Assembly (NCBI GenBank): GCA_900315835.1
Contig: ONAR01000001.1
Location: 62,001 to 126,000 of the forward strand
Length of the DNA: 64,000 bases
Source: an uncultured Prevotella sp.
GTDB lineage: Bacteria; Bacteroidota; Bacteroidia; Bacteroidales; Bacteroidaceae
Reading direction: 5' to 3'
This document shows, piece after piece, positions 34,446-42,974 of this stretch. The stretch's first letter is position 1. Each line of letters opens with the position of its first letter. The notes beneath the pieces are model-generated. The model did no database searches. It saw only the letters and a list, made by a program, of their open reading frames with translations, and was not told the DNA's origin. The position numbers and the translations under genes were made by a program.

Positions 34446-37025
34446 TTATTTCAGCAGATTAGCTATCGACGCTATCATCGCGGCGATGGAGGCTGCACCG
34501 GTACCGATACTCATGGTCTCGGCCACGCTCATCTTGCGGCTGATCTTAGAAGGCACGACGATTTCGCAGCCGGGCTGTATCTTGGCACCCTGACTCAACT
34601 TGGCCACCATGCCGTTCATGTAGATGACGTAGGCGTTGCTCTTGCGCGCGTTCTGCGAGAAGCCGCCGGCGGCGCTGATATAGTATTTGGCGCTCTTGCC
34701 CTTGAGATAGCTCACCGTGTTGGGGTACATCACGGCACCGTTGATCTTTACCGTAGCCGTGTATTGAGGCAGCAGGAGACGGTCGCCGGCGCGCAGCACG
34801 ATGTTGGCGTCGCTGGTGGGGTCGGCCAGGGCCTTGTCAAGCTCTATACCGACGGGGTAGTAGTCGGGTACCTGAAATTTCTGCAGCTGTTGCTGCTTGG
34901 CCTCGCTGCTCATCTGCTGGATGTTGTTGCCCTGCGAGCTGGCGGCGAGCTGCAGCAGCTGCTGTTGCAGCTCCTCCTGCTGCATCTTCATCACGGCCTC
35001 CATGCGGGCGCGCTCTGTCTCGTTGGCCTTGCGCTCGAGCTTAGCACCGTAGATATAGGCGAGATCGGTGGTGCCGCCTGCTGCTTTGAGCAGGTCAGTC
35101 AGACGCATACTGCGACGGTCAAGGGTATAGGTGCCGGGGAACATCACCTCACCTGTTATTTGGATATTCTGCTGCTCGGAATAAGATGGATTGCGGCGTA
35201 CGAACACCTCGTCGAAGGGCATCAGCGTGAAGCCGGGCTGGCCGTCGACGACAAATCCGTCTTTCAGCGAGAAGGTGAAGTTCTGTGAGATGATGCTGTC
35301 GGTGGCCAGTGCTTTAGGATTGCCCACACGCCGCGATACATCTACTTTTACCGTTGAGGCTGTTTCGTTAAGTCCGCCGGCCTGCAGCACGAGGTCCTCA
35401 AGGGTCTCGTTGTCAGCATATTGATAGACGCCGGGATATTGCACCTCGCCCATGATGGTGACGGTCTGCTTGGTCATGGCAGTCTGCTTTGTGGGGATGA
35501 ACAATACATCGTTTTCCTGCAATGGAATATCGGCTACAGTACCGTCCATGATGCCCTTGATGTCCACTGAGATAACGCGTAGCGTGCGGTCGGGTTTCAT
35601 GCGGTGCATTACGGCGCGTGCGGTGAAGGCGTCTTCGGTGAGGCCCTCAGCCCGTTGCACCAGCGTACGGACACTGTTGATGCCGTCGCCCAACTGATAC
35701 ATGCCGGGGCGGAATACGGCTCCCTTCACCTCGACAGTGTTCTGATAGCGGGGTAGGATGGAGTCAACGCTCACGGAGTCGCCGTCGGCGATGCGGAATG
35801 AACTCATGTCGAACTCCTCCACATTGTATACGGCGTATTCGCGGCCGGTCTTGCGCATGATGCGCACCGACTTTTTATAGGCGTCGCCCGTGAAGCCGCC
35901 GGCGTAGCGCAGCAGGGTCTCCACGCTCTCGTTGCGCTTCATCTCATAGTACATCGGGCGCTTCACCTTGCCCTCAATGTCGACGAGGCAGTCGTAGGGG
36001 CCGACGATGATTACGTCGCCGTCGTGCAGCCTGATGTTGCCCGTCATCTTGCCGTTGAGGATATAGTCATAGATGTCGCACACGCTCACGAGACGTCCGT
36101 GGCGGTAAATCTTGATGTTGCGCAGCGTTCCTATTTCATTGGTGCCGCCAGCCATGTAGAGGGCGTTGAACACGGTGGCAAAGGCCGACATTGTGTAGGT
36201 TCCGGGGGTGTTGACCTCACCCATGACGTTGATGGAGACTGTGCGTGTCTGTCCGAGCGAGAGGTTGATGCGGCTCGACTGGTAGCGGCTGCCCAGCGTG
36301 GAGCGCAGCCGGGCCTTGGCGGCGGCGACGGTCAGTCCGCCCACATGCACGGGGCCGTAGCCCTCAATGACGATGTCGCCGTCGGGACTTACCGTGCAGT
36401 CGACCGAGCGCTGCGAGGCACCGTAGATGTCCACCGTGACCGCATCACCAGGGCCAAGCAAGTAGTTCTGTGGTGTGGCGATGTTCATCACGGGGTCAAA
36501 GGACAGATTTTTATTGGCGAAGATGTCGCGACCGAACACTTTCTTGCCTTTGTAGGTGTTGTCAATTTTGTTTGAGTCAACATCCATGCGGGCAAGATTG
36601 TCGAAAGTCATTTCGTTTGACTGGGCGGCGGCCGTGGCTGTCTGTTCCGGCTCGACCAGCCCGCTGGTATTGTTGGCAGCCCGCTTCGACTTCACGGTGT
36701 TGTTGCTGCGCATCCGCGTGGCTTTGTCACCCGTTGTGCTGACGGCACCTAAGGTGCTGCCGGACATTTGCTTTTGTATCTGGTCACGCACACGCCGTAT
36801 CTGGGAGATATCGACACCCTCCTGCATCAGGTGGGTGACAATCTGCGACTGTGAGGCACCGGCCTTCACCTGTCGCTGGATGTATTCAGCTACTTGGTTG
36901 TCGGTCATCTTGCTCTGTGCGGAGGCTGCTGACGGCAGCAACGTGAGGGTGAGGGCAAGGCAGAATAATACAATCTTATGGATACGGTAGTCCTTCATTT
37001 TAGCGTTGGATATCTTTTTAATCAT
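34446..37025 (-). CDS. Polysaccharide export protein with multiple SLBB domains (Wza-like)
   Basis: 859 residues, first gene of the locus. Signal peptide in the first 36 residues (start at 37025; an internal ATG at 36998 also fits). The polysaccharide-export domain begins near NYLLGPGDAVTVDIYGASQR. At least five SLBB repeats follow, each opening with V.V.GEV..PG.Y or similar: VSINVMGEVNTPGTYTM, VDIEGKVKRPMYYEM, VEVKGAVFRPGMYQL, VTIMGEVQYPGVYQY, IQITGEVMFPGTYTL. A Gln-rich coiled segment (about 685-715) and a short C-terminal membrane-active helix end it. No lipobox, unlike enterobacterial Wza. It probably forms the periplasmic/outer-membrane export conduit. GC-rich, in contrast to the genes it precedes. 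Confidence 0.92.
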   Translation of the reverse strand: MIKKISNAKMKDYRIHKIVLFCLALTLTLLPSAASAQSKMTDNQVAEYIQRQVKAGASQSQIVTHLMQEGVDISQIRRVRDQIQKQMSGSTLGAVSTTGDKATRMRSNNTVKSKRAANNTSGLVEPEQTATAAAQSNEMTFDNLARMDVDSNKIDNTYKGKKVFGRDIFANKNLSFDPVMNIATPQNYLLGPGDAVTVDIYGASQRSVDCTVSPDGDIVIEGYGPVHVGGLTVAAAKARLRSTLGSRYQSSRINLSLGQTRTVSINVMGEVNTPGTYTMSAFATVFNALYMAGGTNEIGTLRNIKIYRHGRLVSVCDIYDYILNGKMTGNIRLHDGDVIIVGPYDCLVDIEGKVKRPMYYEMKRNESVETLLRYAGGFTGDAYKKSVRIMRKTGREYAVYNVEEFDMSSFRIADGDSVSVDSILPRYQNTVEVKGAVFRPGMYQLGDGINSVRTLVQRAEGLTEDAFTARAVMHRMKPDRTLRVISVDIKGIMDGTVADIPLQENDVLFIPTKQTAMTKQTVTIMGEVQYPGVYQYADNETLEDLVLQAGGLNETASTVKVDVSRRVGNPKALATDSIISQNFTFSLKDGFVVDGQPGFTLMPFDEVFVRRNPSYSEQQNIQITGEVMFPGTYTLDRRSMRLTDLLKAAGGTTDLAYIYGAKLERKANETERARMEAVMKMQQEELQQQLLQLAASSQGNNIQQMSSEAKQQQLQKFQVPDYYPVGIELDKALADPTSDANIVLRAGDRLLLPQYTATVKINGAVMYPNTVSYLKGKSAKYYISAAGGFSQNARKSNAYVIYMNGMVAKLSQGAKIQPGCEIVVPSKISRKMSVAETMSIGTGAASIAAMIASIANLLK

Positions 37026-37062
37026 TTAACTGATTTTTTCTGTTTATATTGTATGCATCGTG

Positions 37063-37070
37063 CAAAGTTA
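37063..37070 (-). promoter_or_regulatory. -7 box of the polysaccharide locus
   Basis: Minus-strand TAACTTTG followed by C, about 37 nt before the SLBB gene start; faces a plus-strand promoter 45 bp away. Confidence 0.55.
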
Positions 37071-37114
37071 TATAATTTTTGTCATAACCTCGTCGTTCTG
37101 TTAATTTAATTTGT

Positions 37115-37122
37115 TATATTTG
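37115..37122 (+). promoter_or_regulatory. -7 box of the second AAA/PD-(D/E)XK gene
   Basis: TATATTTG followed by C, 23 nt before ATG 37146. Confidence 0.55.
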
Positions 37123-37145
37123 CAGGCATAAAAGCACTATCTACA

Positions 37146-38915
37146 ATGAGTAACGACTTTAAGCGCATTCCCTATGGCATCTCCAGCTTCAAGCAGGTGC
37201 GGCAGGAAAACAAGTATTTAGTCGACAAGACTATGTTCTTCGAACGGATGGAACTGGCAGGCAACTTTCTGTTTCTTGTCCGGCCGCGCCGTTTTGGCAA
37301 GAGCTTGTTTCTGAACATGCTGGAGGCGTACTACGACATCAATGAGAAGGACAACTTTCAGAAGTTGTTCCAAGGTCTCTATGTCGCCGACCACCCCACA
37401 GCCTATCGCAACAAGTATCATGTACTGCATCTCGACTTCTCACGTGTGGGCAGTGATGTGGAAAAACTAAGCGACAATTTTGACAAGTATCTAAGCCTTC
37501 GTTGTATGAGCTTTGCCAAGGCTTACGCCAGATTCTATCCCGATGGCTTTTTAGAGGAGATGGAACGGACGGAAGGCGGCATGCAAAGACTGAACCTTAT
37601 CAACGATACCGCAAAGGCGACCGAGTGCGCCCTATACCTCATCGTTGATGAATATGACAATTTCACCAACAACGTGCTGAACGTGAAGGGACACGAGGCC
37701 TACCACGCCCTTACCCACGGCACGGGCTTCTACCGAGACGTGTTCAAGCTCTTCAAGGGCATGTTCGACCGCATCATCATGCTCGGCGTGTCGCCCATTA
37801 CCCTCGACGACCTGACCAGCGGCTACAATATCGCGCTGAACATGACCATTGACCCGCGCTTCAACCAGATGCTCGGCTTCTCCGAGGACGACGTGCGCCA
37901 GATGATACGCTATTATAAGGAGGTGGGGGCCATCGGTGAGGACAAGACCGAGGACGACATCATCGCCGACATCAAGCCGTGGTACGACAACTACTGCTTT
38001 GCCAAAGCCTGTTTTGGCAAGGAACCCAGCATGTTCAACAGCGACATGGTATGCTACTACATGAGTACCCTCGTCAACACAGGCCGCAAACCCGATGACA
38101 TGGTAGATCCCAACACGAAGACCGACTACAAGAAGCTGCGCAACCTCATCGAGATTGGCAACATGACCGAGGAGCGGCGGCAGACCATCTACGACATCGT
38201 GCATACGGGCTACACCATCTCGACTATCCACAGCTATTTCCCCGCCGAGAGCATCACCGACGCCGAGAACTTCATCAGCCTGCTCTTCTACTACGGCATG
38301 CTCACCATCCGCGGCACGCTGGGCGCGGCCCTGAAGCTCGGCATCCCCAACAACAACGTGCGCATACAGTACTACAACTACCTGATGCAGGCCTTCCAGC
38401 AAATCCATCCCACCGGACTCAACGAGCTCAATGTGCCGTTCTACCAGGCCGCCGTGGAGGGCCAGTGGAGGCCCATGATGGACTACATCCTCAAGGCCTA
38501 CCACGACACTACCGCCGTACGCCAGCTTATTGAGGGCGAGCGCAACCTGCAGGGCTTCATGAACGCCTACCTCAGCCTTGACCCCTATTACCTCGTGGCG
38601 CCGGAGATGGAGTTCGCTCACGGCTACTGCGACTTCTTCCTCCTGCCCAACGACGCGGTCTACCCGATGGTGGCCCACAGCTACATCCTTGAACTGAAAT
38701 ATCTCAAGACGGACGCGACGGAGGCCGAGGCGGACAGGCAGTGGACGGAGGCCGTGGCGCAAATCAGGACCTATGCCGCCGACCCGAAGCTGCAAAGCAT
38801 GCTCCACGGCACTACACTCCACCTCATCGTGGTGCAGATAAAGGGGTACGAGACTATCAAGATAGAAGAGCCTCACTTTATTGCACCGAGATGCGAGTTC
38901 ACGTGTTCGTCATAG
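37146..38915 (+). CDS. AAA-ATPase-like protein with PD-(D/E)XK nuclease domain (copy 2)
   Basis: 589 residues, same family as 17771-19378 but of a different subgroup. It has RIPYGISSFKQVRQENKYLV, then DKT, an atypical P-loop VRPRRFGKSLF (Gly51-Lys52-Ser53), and Walker B LYLIVDEYDNFTNN. The C-terminal nuclease region is HGYCDFFLLP followed by HSYILELKYLK (D...ExK). All key residues are intact. Divergent from the polysaccharide locus and followed by relic sequence, so it lies in a hot spot of gene turnover. No partner gene suggests a function. Confidence 0.9.
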   Translation: MSNDFKRIPYGISSFKQVRQENKYLVDKTMFFERMELAGNFLFLVRPRRFGKSLFLNMLEAYYDINEKDNFQKLFQGLYVADHPTAYRNKYHVLHLDFSRVGSDVEKLSDNFDKYLSLRCMSFAKAYARFYPDGFLEEMERTEGGMQRLNLINDTAKATECALYLIVDEYDNFTNNVLNVKGHEAYHALTHGTGFYRDVFKLFKGMFDRIIMLGVSPITLDDLTSGYNIALNMTIDPRFNQMLGFSEDDVRQMIRYYKEVGAIGEDKTEDDIIADIKPWYDNYCFAKACFGKEPSMFNSDMVCYYMSTLVNTGRKPDDMVDPNTKTDYKKLRNLIEIGNMTEERRQTIYDIVHTGYTISTIHSYFPAESITDAENFISLLFYYGMLTIRGTLGAALKLGIPNNNVRIQYYNYLMQAFQQIHPTGLNELNVPFYQAAVEGQWRPMMDYILKAYHDTTAVRQLIEGERNLQGFMNAYLSLDPYYLVAPEMEFAHGYCDFFLLPNDAVYPMVAHSYILELKYLKTDATEAEADRQWTEAVAQIRTYAADPKLQSMLHGTTLHLIVVQIKGYETIKIEEPHFIAPRCEFTCSS

Positions 38916-38947
38916 CATTCCCTGCATAATACAATAAGCAGTAGTTA

Positions 38948-39025
38948 CTCAAGTTTCGCAAGTTACTGACGCTTCGCAGGGGCCGGTCTTGGCTATAAAG
39001 TAATTGTTAGCATGCGAAACTTGAA
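38948..39025. mobile_element. MITE-like element with 12-bp terminal inverted repeats and 9-bp target duplication
   Basis: TCAAGTTTCGCA at 38949-38960 is the exact reverse complement of TGCGAAACTTGA at 39013-39024. Immediately outside, the 9-bp word CAGTAGTTA is repeated directly at 38939-38947 and 39026-39034. The 78-bp interior has no reading frame of note. Short size, terminal inverted repeats and a target duplication are what a non-autonomous transposon insertion leaves. No parent insertion sequence is present in the window. Confidence 0.75.
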
Positions 39026-39122
39026 CAGTAGTTATTTGTGGCTTTTATTGTTCTGGCAGTTTTTGTATTGGTGTGAAGTAGGGCGCGTTTGGGCAATACA
39101 GCATTGTAGACTGCAGCATATA

Positions 39123-39153
39123 GGGAATTCCCTAATAATTATAGGAATTCCCC
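39123..39153. repeat. GGAATTCC inverted repeat upstream of a small secreted-protein gene
   Basis: GGGAATTCC (39123-39131) and GGAATTCCC (39144-39152) flank an AT-only centre, 25 nt upstream of the -7 box at 39178. It could be an operator or the trace of another small insertion. Confidence 0.55.
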
Positions 39154-39177
39154 GTTAGAACTTTTGAACAATACTTG

Positions 39178-39185
39178 TACTTTTG
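39178..39185 (+). promoter_or_regulatory. -7 box of the coiled-coil secreted-protein gene
   Basis: TACTTTTG followed by C, 38 nt before ATG 39224. Confidence 0.5.
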
Positions 39186-39223
39186 CAACCGTAACTATAA
39201 ACATAACTATAAACCCAATTATT

Positions 39224-39805
39224 ATGAAGAAATTATTTGCATTTTTTATGCTCATCTCAATGTCTGTAATAGCTTTTGGCCAGGCTCCGAAAGTAGAGGA
39301 CAGGGTAGCGGCTTTGGAAAATCAAGTTAAGACTTTACAAAGTGAGGCGACTGCCATGCGGTCTGAAATCAGTACGTTGAAAGACCGCTATGCGCAATAT
39401 CAAAAACAGCTCAATCTTACCCAAATAACAAAGGTGACTGTAGATTCAATAAGCTATGGTGTTTTGAGTGCTGTGGGCAACAAAGTCACAGGAGAGGTCA
39501 CCATAACCCTTTCCGCCGTAAATAAAAGTTCTGCGGATAGAGATATACAATTTTATAATGTGGAATTGAATGATTTTGACGGTAATCTGTATTATGTTTC
39601 AGATTTCAACAGTCAAGTCAATATGGGTGGTAGGAACAATGGAAGTAGAGCAAATGCAAGAGTTGGCATTCCAATTAAGATCTTCATTACATTCAAAGAT
39701 GTAGCTGTGGGGTCACGTATTGCCAATTTGCATGCCGAAGAAATTGCTGGTTTTGGTAATTCAAAGAAGATTAACTTCCGTGACATTCCCGTTGACTGGA
39801 AATAA
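39224..39805 (+). CDS. Small secreted coiled-coil protein, unknown function
   Basis: 193 residues from ATG 39224; this start gives a signal peptide MKKLFAFFMLISMSVIAFG followed by QAP. Residues 25-70 form a clear heptad coiled coil (VEDRVAALENQVKTLQSEAT). The remainder is a beta-rich domain (ITKVTVDSISYGVLSAVGN, GEVTITLSAVNKSSADRDI) that resembles immunoglobulin-like or FxLYD-type domains measuring change in a bound state, but I do not recognise a named family. AT-rich relative to neighbours. It is followed by remnants of other genes. A periplasmic or surface role is inferred from the signal peptide. Confidence 0.75.
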   Translation: MKKLFAFFMLISMSVIAFGQAPKVEDRVAALENQVKTLQSEATAMRSEISTLKDRYAQYQKQLNLTQITKVTVDSISYGVLSAVGNKVTGEVTITLSAVNKSSADRDIQFYNVELNDFDGNLYYVSDFNSQVNMGGRNNGSRANARVGIPIKIFITFKDVAVGSRIANLHAEEIAGFGNSKKINFRDIPVDWK

Positions 39806-39838
39806 CTTGAATTCTAATTAATTATAAACGCTATTATT

Positions 39839-39934
39839 ATGAAATGTCCTAAGTGTAATGCAGAAGTTAGTGACGGTGCTGTTTTCTGCCCAAAGTGTGG
39901 AGCAAGGCTTGGTGAAACTGTTGTTCCTTCGTGA
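39839..39934 (+). CDS. Zinc-ribbon micro-ORF, probably the truncated start of a larger gene
   Basis: 31 residues: MKCPKCNAEVSDGAVFCPKC followed by GARLGETVVPS and stop. Two CxxC knuckles make an intact zinc-ribbon. Such ribbons normally open a longer membrane or regulatory protein. Here the frame ends directly at the join with a peptidase fragment in another frame, so it is most likely the 5' end left by a deletion. It could still be expressed as a tiny zinc-binding peptide from the upstream promoter. Confidence 0.55.
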   Translation: MKCPKCNAEVSDGAVFCPKCGARLGETVVPS

Positions 39935-40284
39935 AGTGTGAGCCTATTGAGAGTTTCTTGGCTCCGTCTAAAGCGTTGTATTCAAAGTTCATGCGTGTAA
40001 GGTGCAACAACCATAATGCATTAGCTGCTGTAAAATATGCAATATCAAAGGCCAACTGTAAAACGTTGTTCGACAATGACTACAACTTGAACGACACATC
40101 ACGCCTTTATTGCACGGAACTTGTATGGCAAGCCTTTAGGCATCAGGGTATCGAACTTGTTCCGAATTTCAGTAGGGTTTCATTGTTTGGGCTTGGTCGA
40201 ACAAGAAATGTTATTTTCCCGGTCGCGCTCCTAAAGTCCCCTTATAATGCTAAGGAATGGAATTGCGTTGTAAAGAAAAGATAG
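39916..40284 (+). pseudogene. C-terminal fragment of a YiiX/YebB-type permuted papain-like peptidase
   Basis: The open frame from 39916 reads PIESFLAPSKALYSKFMRVR, then AAVKYAISKANCKTLFDNDY, and SRLYCTELVWQAFRHQGIEL to the stop at 40284. The YCTELVW motif holds the catalytic cysteine of the YiiX/permuted NlpC/P60 family (usual consensus YCSELV), after a typical DNDYN segment. The N-terminal half that carries the catalytic histidine is absent, and the only possible start is a GTG at 39931 overlapping the zinc-ribbon stop. Judged a truncated gene created by a deletion. Confidence 0.7.
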
Positions 40285-40383
40285 TTCTGTCCCCTACCCA
40301 CTTAGTGGGAATATAAGGGACTGAATATTCACTTTCCTCACACCCTTTGATAAAAATAATTAAAAAAATCATATTAATGTGTT

Positions 40384-40412
40384 GGCAAAAGAAAAATTGT
40401 GTTATCTTTGCC
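40384..40412 (+). promoter_or_regulatory. Promoter of the lipoprotein/OmpA pair
   Basis: TTGG at 40384-40387 and TATCTTTG at 40405-40412; roughly 85-90 nt untranslated leader before ATG 40504, long for this window. Confidence 0.65.
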
Positions 40413-40503
40413 GATATAATAGTGTTATAGAGAATATATAGAATGTGCCTTGAGTGCATCAGGCATAGTTGGACGATATCGTTAATCTTTAAATATGTTT
40501 CTA

Positions 40504-42936
40504 ATGAAAAGAAAAATTACCAACATGCTACTCGCCGGGGCCTTCGTCTTGGCCGCCTCGAGTACCGTCGTCTCTTGTAAGGACTACGAAGGCGATGATT
40601 ATCAGCAGGCTCAGTATGACATGAGTCAGCTGGATGCCACCATGCAAGGCAAGGTGACGAAGCTTAATCAGCGTTTGGACAGCTTGAAGAACGTTTTGGA
40701 TGAATTCAAGAGTACTGCTTGTAACGCCGATCAGTGCCGTAATATGTTTGCAACGCTGACGACCCGCATCGACTCTTTGGCTAATGTCTCGAAGACACAC
40801 ATCACCGATGCCGACCTTCAGGGCATCCGCGACCGTCTGACTGCCCTCGAAGGCAAGAGTGATGATCTCTCTTGGAAGCAAGAAATTGCTGACCTTTGGA
40901 CAGCAATTAATAGTATCAAGCCGGGTACTCCTTATGATGACACTGAGGTTCGGAATTTAATCACTAATCTTTCTGCTCGTGTTGACACTTTGTCTGCGAA
41001 AGTCGACAATGCCGCTACCAAGCAGGATCTTCAGGAATTAAAAGATCGTGTGGATGGCTTAGCTGCTTATGATACAAAGCAGGATGAGATTATCAACAGC
41101 CTGAAGGATAAGCTCACTACATTGGAGGGTACACAGTCTGATCTTAAGGAGGCTATCAGAGTTATCAACGCGGAAACCATTCCTGCTTTGAAGCAAGACT
41201 ATACGCAGAAGGTAAATGAGGCCAATACTAAGGCTGAAGAAGCAAAGACGCTTGCTCAGCAAGCCAAGAATGCAGCTGATGCAGCTGATAAAAAAGCTAA
41301 GGAGGCCAAGGATTCTGCCGATTCTTATTACCAGAAGGCTATGGACGCCATCAACGCTACCAATTCTACTGTAGGTAACTTGGAAGAGGCTACTGTTGAC
41401 ATGGTGGCTGCCCTGCTTACCCAGGTAATCATTCAGAGCACCTATTCTCCCGCTGTGGGTGAGTTTGCACTTCCTCTTGACGTGAAGGCAAACACCCTCA
41501 TCACCTATTATGGCAACAGTGCTTCCACTTTCAAGTTCCCCACCAACGATCCGAGCTATTTCTACAAGGCCGATGAGGCCGAGGGCATCCCCGCCTCTGC
41601 TATCGCCGGTAAGACGGAAACGATCAAGGCAGGCACCCTCATTGACCAGGATGGTGCCGAGGGCAACGCTGGTAAGCTGTATGTGACCATCAACCCCAAC
41701 ACGGTTGACGCTACCGGTGTGCAGTTTGCACTGGTCAACAGCCAGAACAACAAGTCCGCTATTAAGGTGGGTGAGGCCAGCGCCTCCGACCGTGAGCTGA
41801 CATGGGGCTACACCCGTGCCGCCGGCAACAATTTCTATGAGATTCCTGCAACCATCACTGAGGATAATCTCAGCAAGTGCACCTTCAACGTTGAGCGCAC
41901 CGGCCTCCGCACCGCTGTGAAGAACCTCATCAACAACCGCACTCAGACCAAGGCTTCCATCAAGACTTTGGCCAAGGAGATGGCACAGTTTGTCTACCAG
42001 AATATGAACGGTGTGGCTCCCCGTCTGGCACTGAGCACTTCTTATAAGGTGGGAACCAATGACGCGAACCGCCGTCAGCTGAACAACGTTACTGAGTACA
42101 GCATCATGGCCGGTGCTTTCAAGCCCTTAGGTTTCGGTGCTTTCAACAGCATCCACATGCAGACTGTTCCCGGTCTTGAGCGTGCAGAGTCTATTCTCAG
42201 CAAATTCATCAACGATATCAAGCTTGGCAAGATTAAGTTCGACCTTGGTCTGAAACAGATAGACAAGGTTCGTGAGGTGGGTAATCTTACCCGTAATGGT
42301 CAGGATTTCATCATTCCTGTTACCGTTAACGTTGAGGGTAAGAATTATACGACAAATGTCAAAATCAATGACCAGGTTGAAGACCTGCTCAAGATTGTCA
42401 ACGATACGCTGACCAAAGCCAACAACAATGCTGTAGAGAAGTTCAACGAGTCTATCGGTGCAGTCAACAAACTTATCACTGAGCTTCAGGATGGTTATGA
42501 GGTTGACTTGAGCAGCAACAAGGCAAGCCTGATTTCCAAGATTGACAGCTATCTCGACAAGCTGAACGACCGCTTCACCTACTGGTTCAACCGCTCAGTG
42601 GCCGCTTCCCTGCAGCCCTGCATGCTGTTTGAGGGTGCCGACGGACAGGTACACCGTCTCAAGTCCGGCGTTATAGGCACAACGGTTAAGGGCAGCAGCA
42701 TCAGGCTCGTGCCTACCACTTATACCTATGAGCTCTTGGCTCCGGCTTACAAGAAGTTCGTTACCGTGACCAACGCCAACTTGTCTGGTTTCAACCTCGG
42801 CAAGGTAATCTCCGGCGACACACGCGAGGTGACCATCACCGGTCTGCAGTCGGGCAAGACCTACAACATTCTCTATGAGGCTGTTGACTACAACGGTAAG
42901 GTTTCGGCAAGGCAGTATAAGATTAATGTGGAGTAA
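40504..42936 (+). CDS. Large coiled-coil outer-membrane lipoprotein
   Basis: 810 residues from ATG 40504 (an in-frame ATG at 40495 adds three). Lipoprotein signal: MKRKITNMLLAGAFVLAASS with lipobox VVSC, Cys25, then KDYEGDD, an acidic surface-export-like sequence common in Bacteroidota lipoproteins. Residues 45-300 are an extended coiled coil with repeated heptads and an Ala/Lys-rich segment (EAKTLAQQAKNAADAADKKA). A beta-rich domain follows, then a second helical block (about 560-690) and a C-terminal fibronectin-like segment (VTITGLQSGKTYNILYEAVD). N-terminal region resembles the DUF4988 (PL29 N-terminal) group. It is paired with the OmpA gene 38 nt downstream, suggesting a cell-envelope scaffold. 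Lyase activity is not supported by what I see. Confidence 0.8.
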   Translation: MKRKITNMLLAGAFVLAASSTVVSCKDYEGDDYQQAQYDMSQLDATMQGKVTKLNQRLDSLKNVLDEFKSTACNADQCRNMFATLTTRIDSLANVSKTHITDADLQGIRDRLTALEGKSDDLSWKQEIADLWTAINSIKPGTPYDDTEVRNLITNLSARVDTLSAKVDNAATKQDLQELKDRVDGLAAYDTKQDEIINSLKDKLTTLEGTQSDLKEAIRVINAETIPALKQDYTQKVNEANTKAEEAKTLAQQAKNAADAADKKAKEAKDSADSYYQKAMDAINATNSTVGNLEEATVDMVAALLTQVIIQSTYSPAVGEFALPLDVKANTLITYYGNSASTFKFPTNDPSYFYKADEAEGIPASAIAGKTETIKAGTLIDQDGAEGNAGKLYVTINPNTVDATGVQFALVNSQNNKSAIKVGEASASDRELTWGYTRAAGNNFYEIPATITEDNLSKCTFNVERTGLRTAVKNLINNRTQTKASIKTLAKEMAQFVYQNMNGVAPRLALSTSYKVGTNDANRRQLNNVTEYSIMAGAFKPLGFGAFNSIHMQTVPGLERAESILSKFINDIKLGKIKFDLGLKQIDKVREVGNLTRNGQDFIIPVTVNVEGKNYTTNVKINDQVEDLLKIVNDTLTKANNNAVEKFNESIGAVNKLITELQDGYEVDLSSNKASLISKIDSYLDKLNDRFTYWFNRSVAASLQPCMLFEGADGQVHRLKSGVIGTTVKGSSIRLVPTTYTYELLAPAYKKFVTVTNANLSGFNLGKVISGDTREVTITGLQSGKTYNILYEAVDYNGKVSARQYKINVE

Positions 42937-42974
42937 TCCAAGGCTTGTCTCACATTTAAAACATTGAATCGATT

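Noticed and set aside
39123-39153. Second MITE
   Set aside because: The GGAATTCC arms are short and no flanking target duplication was found.
40504-42936. Polysaccharide lyase (PL29) activity for the large lipoprotein
   Set aside because: Only the N-terminal region resembles that group; most of the protein is coiled coil and no catalytic region is visible.
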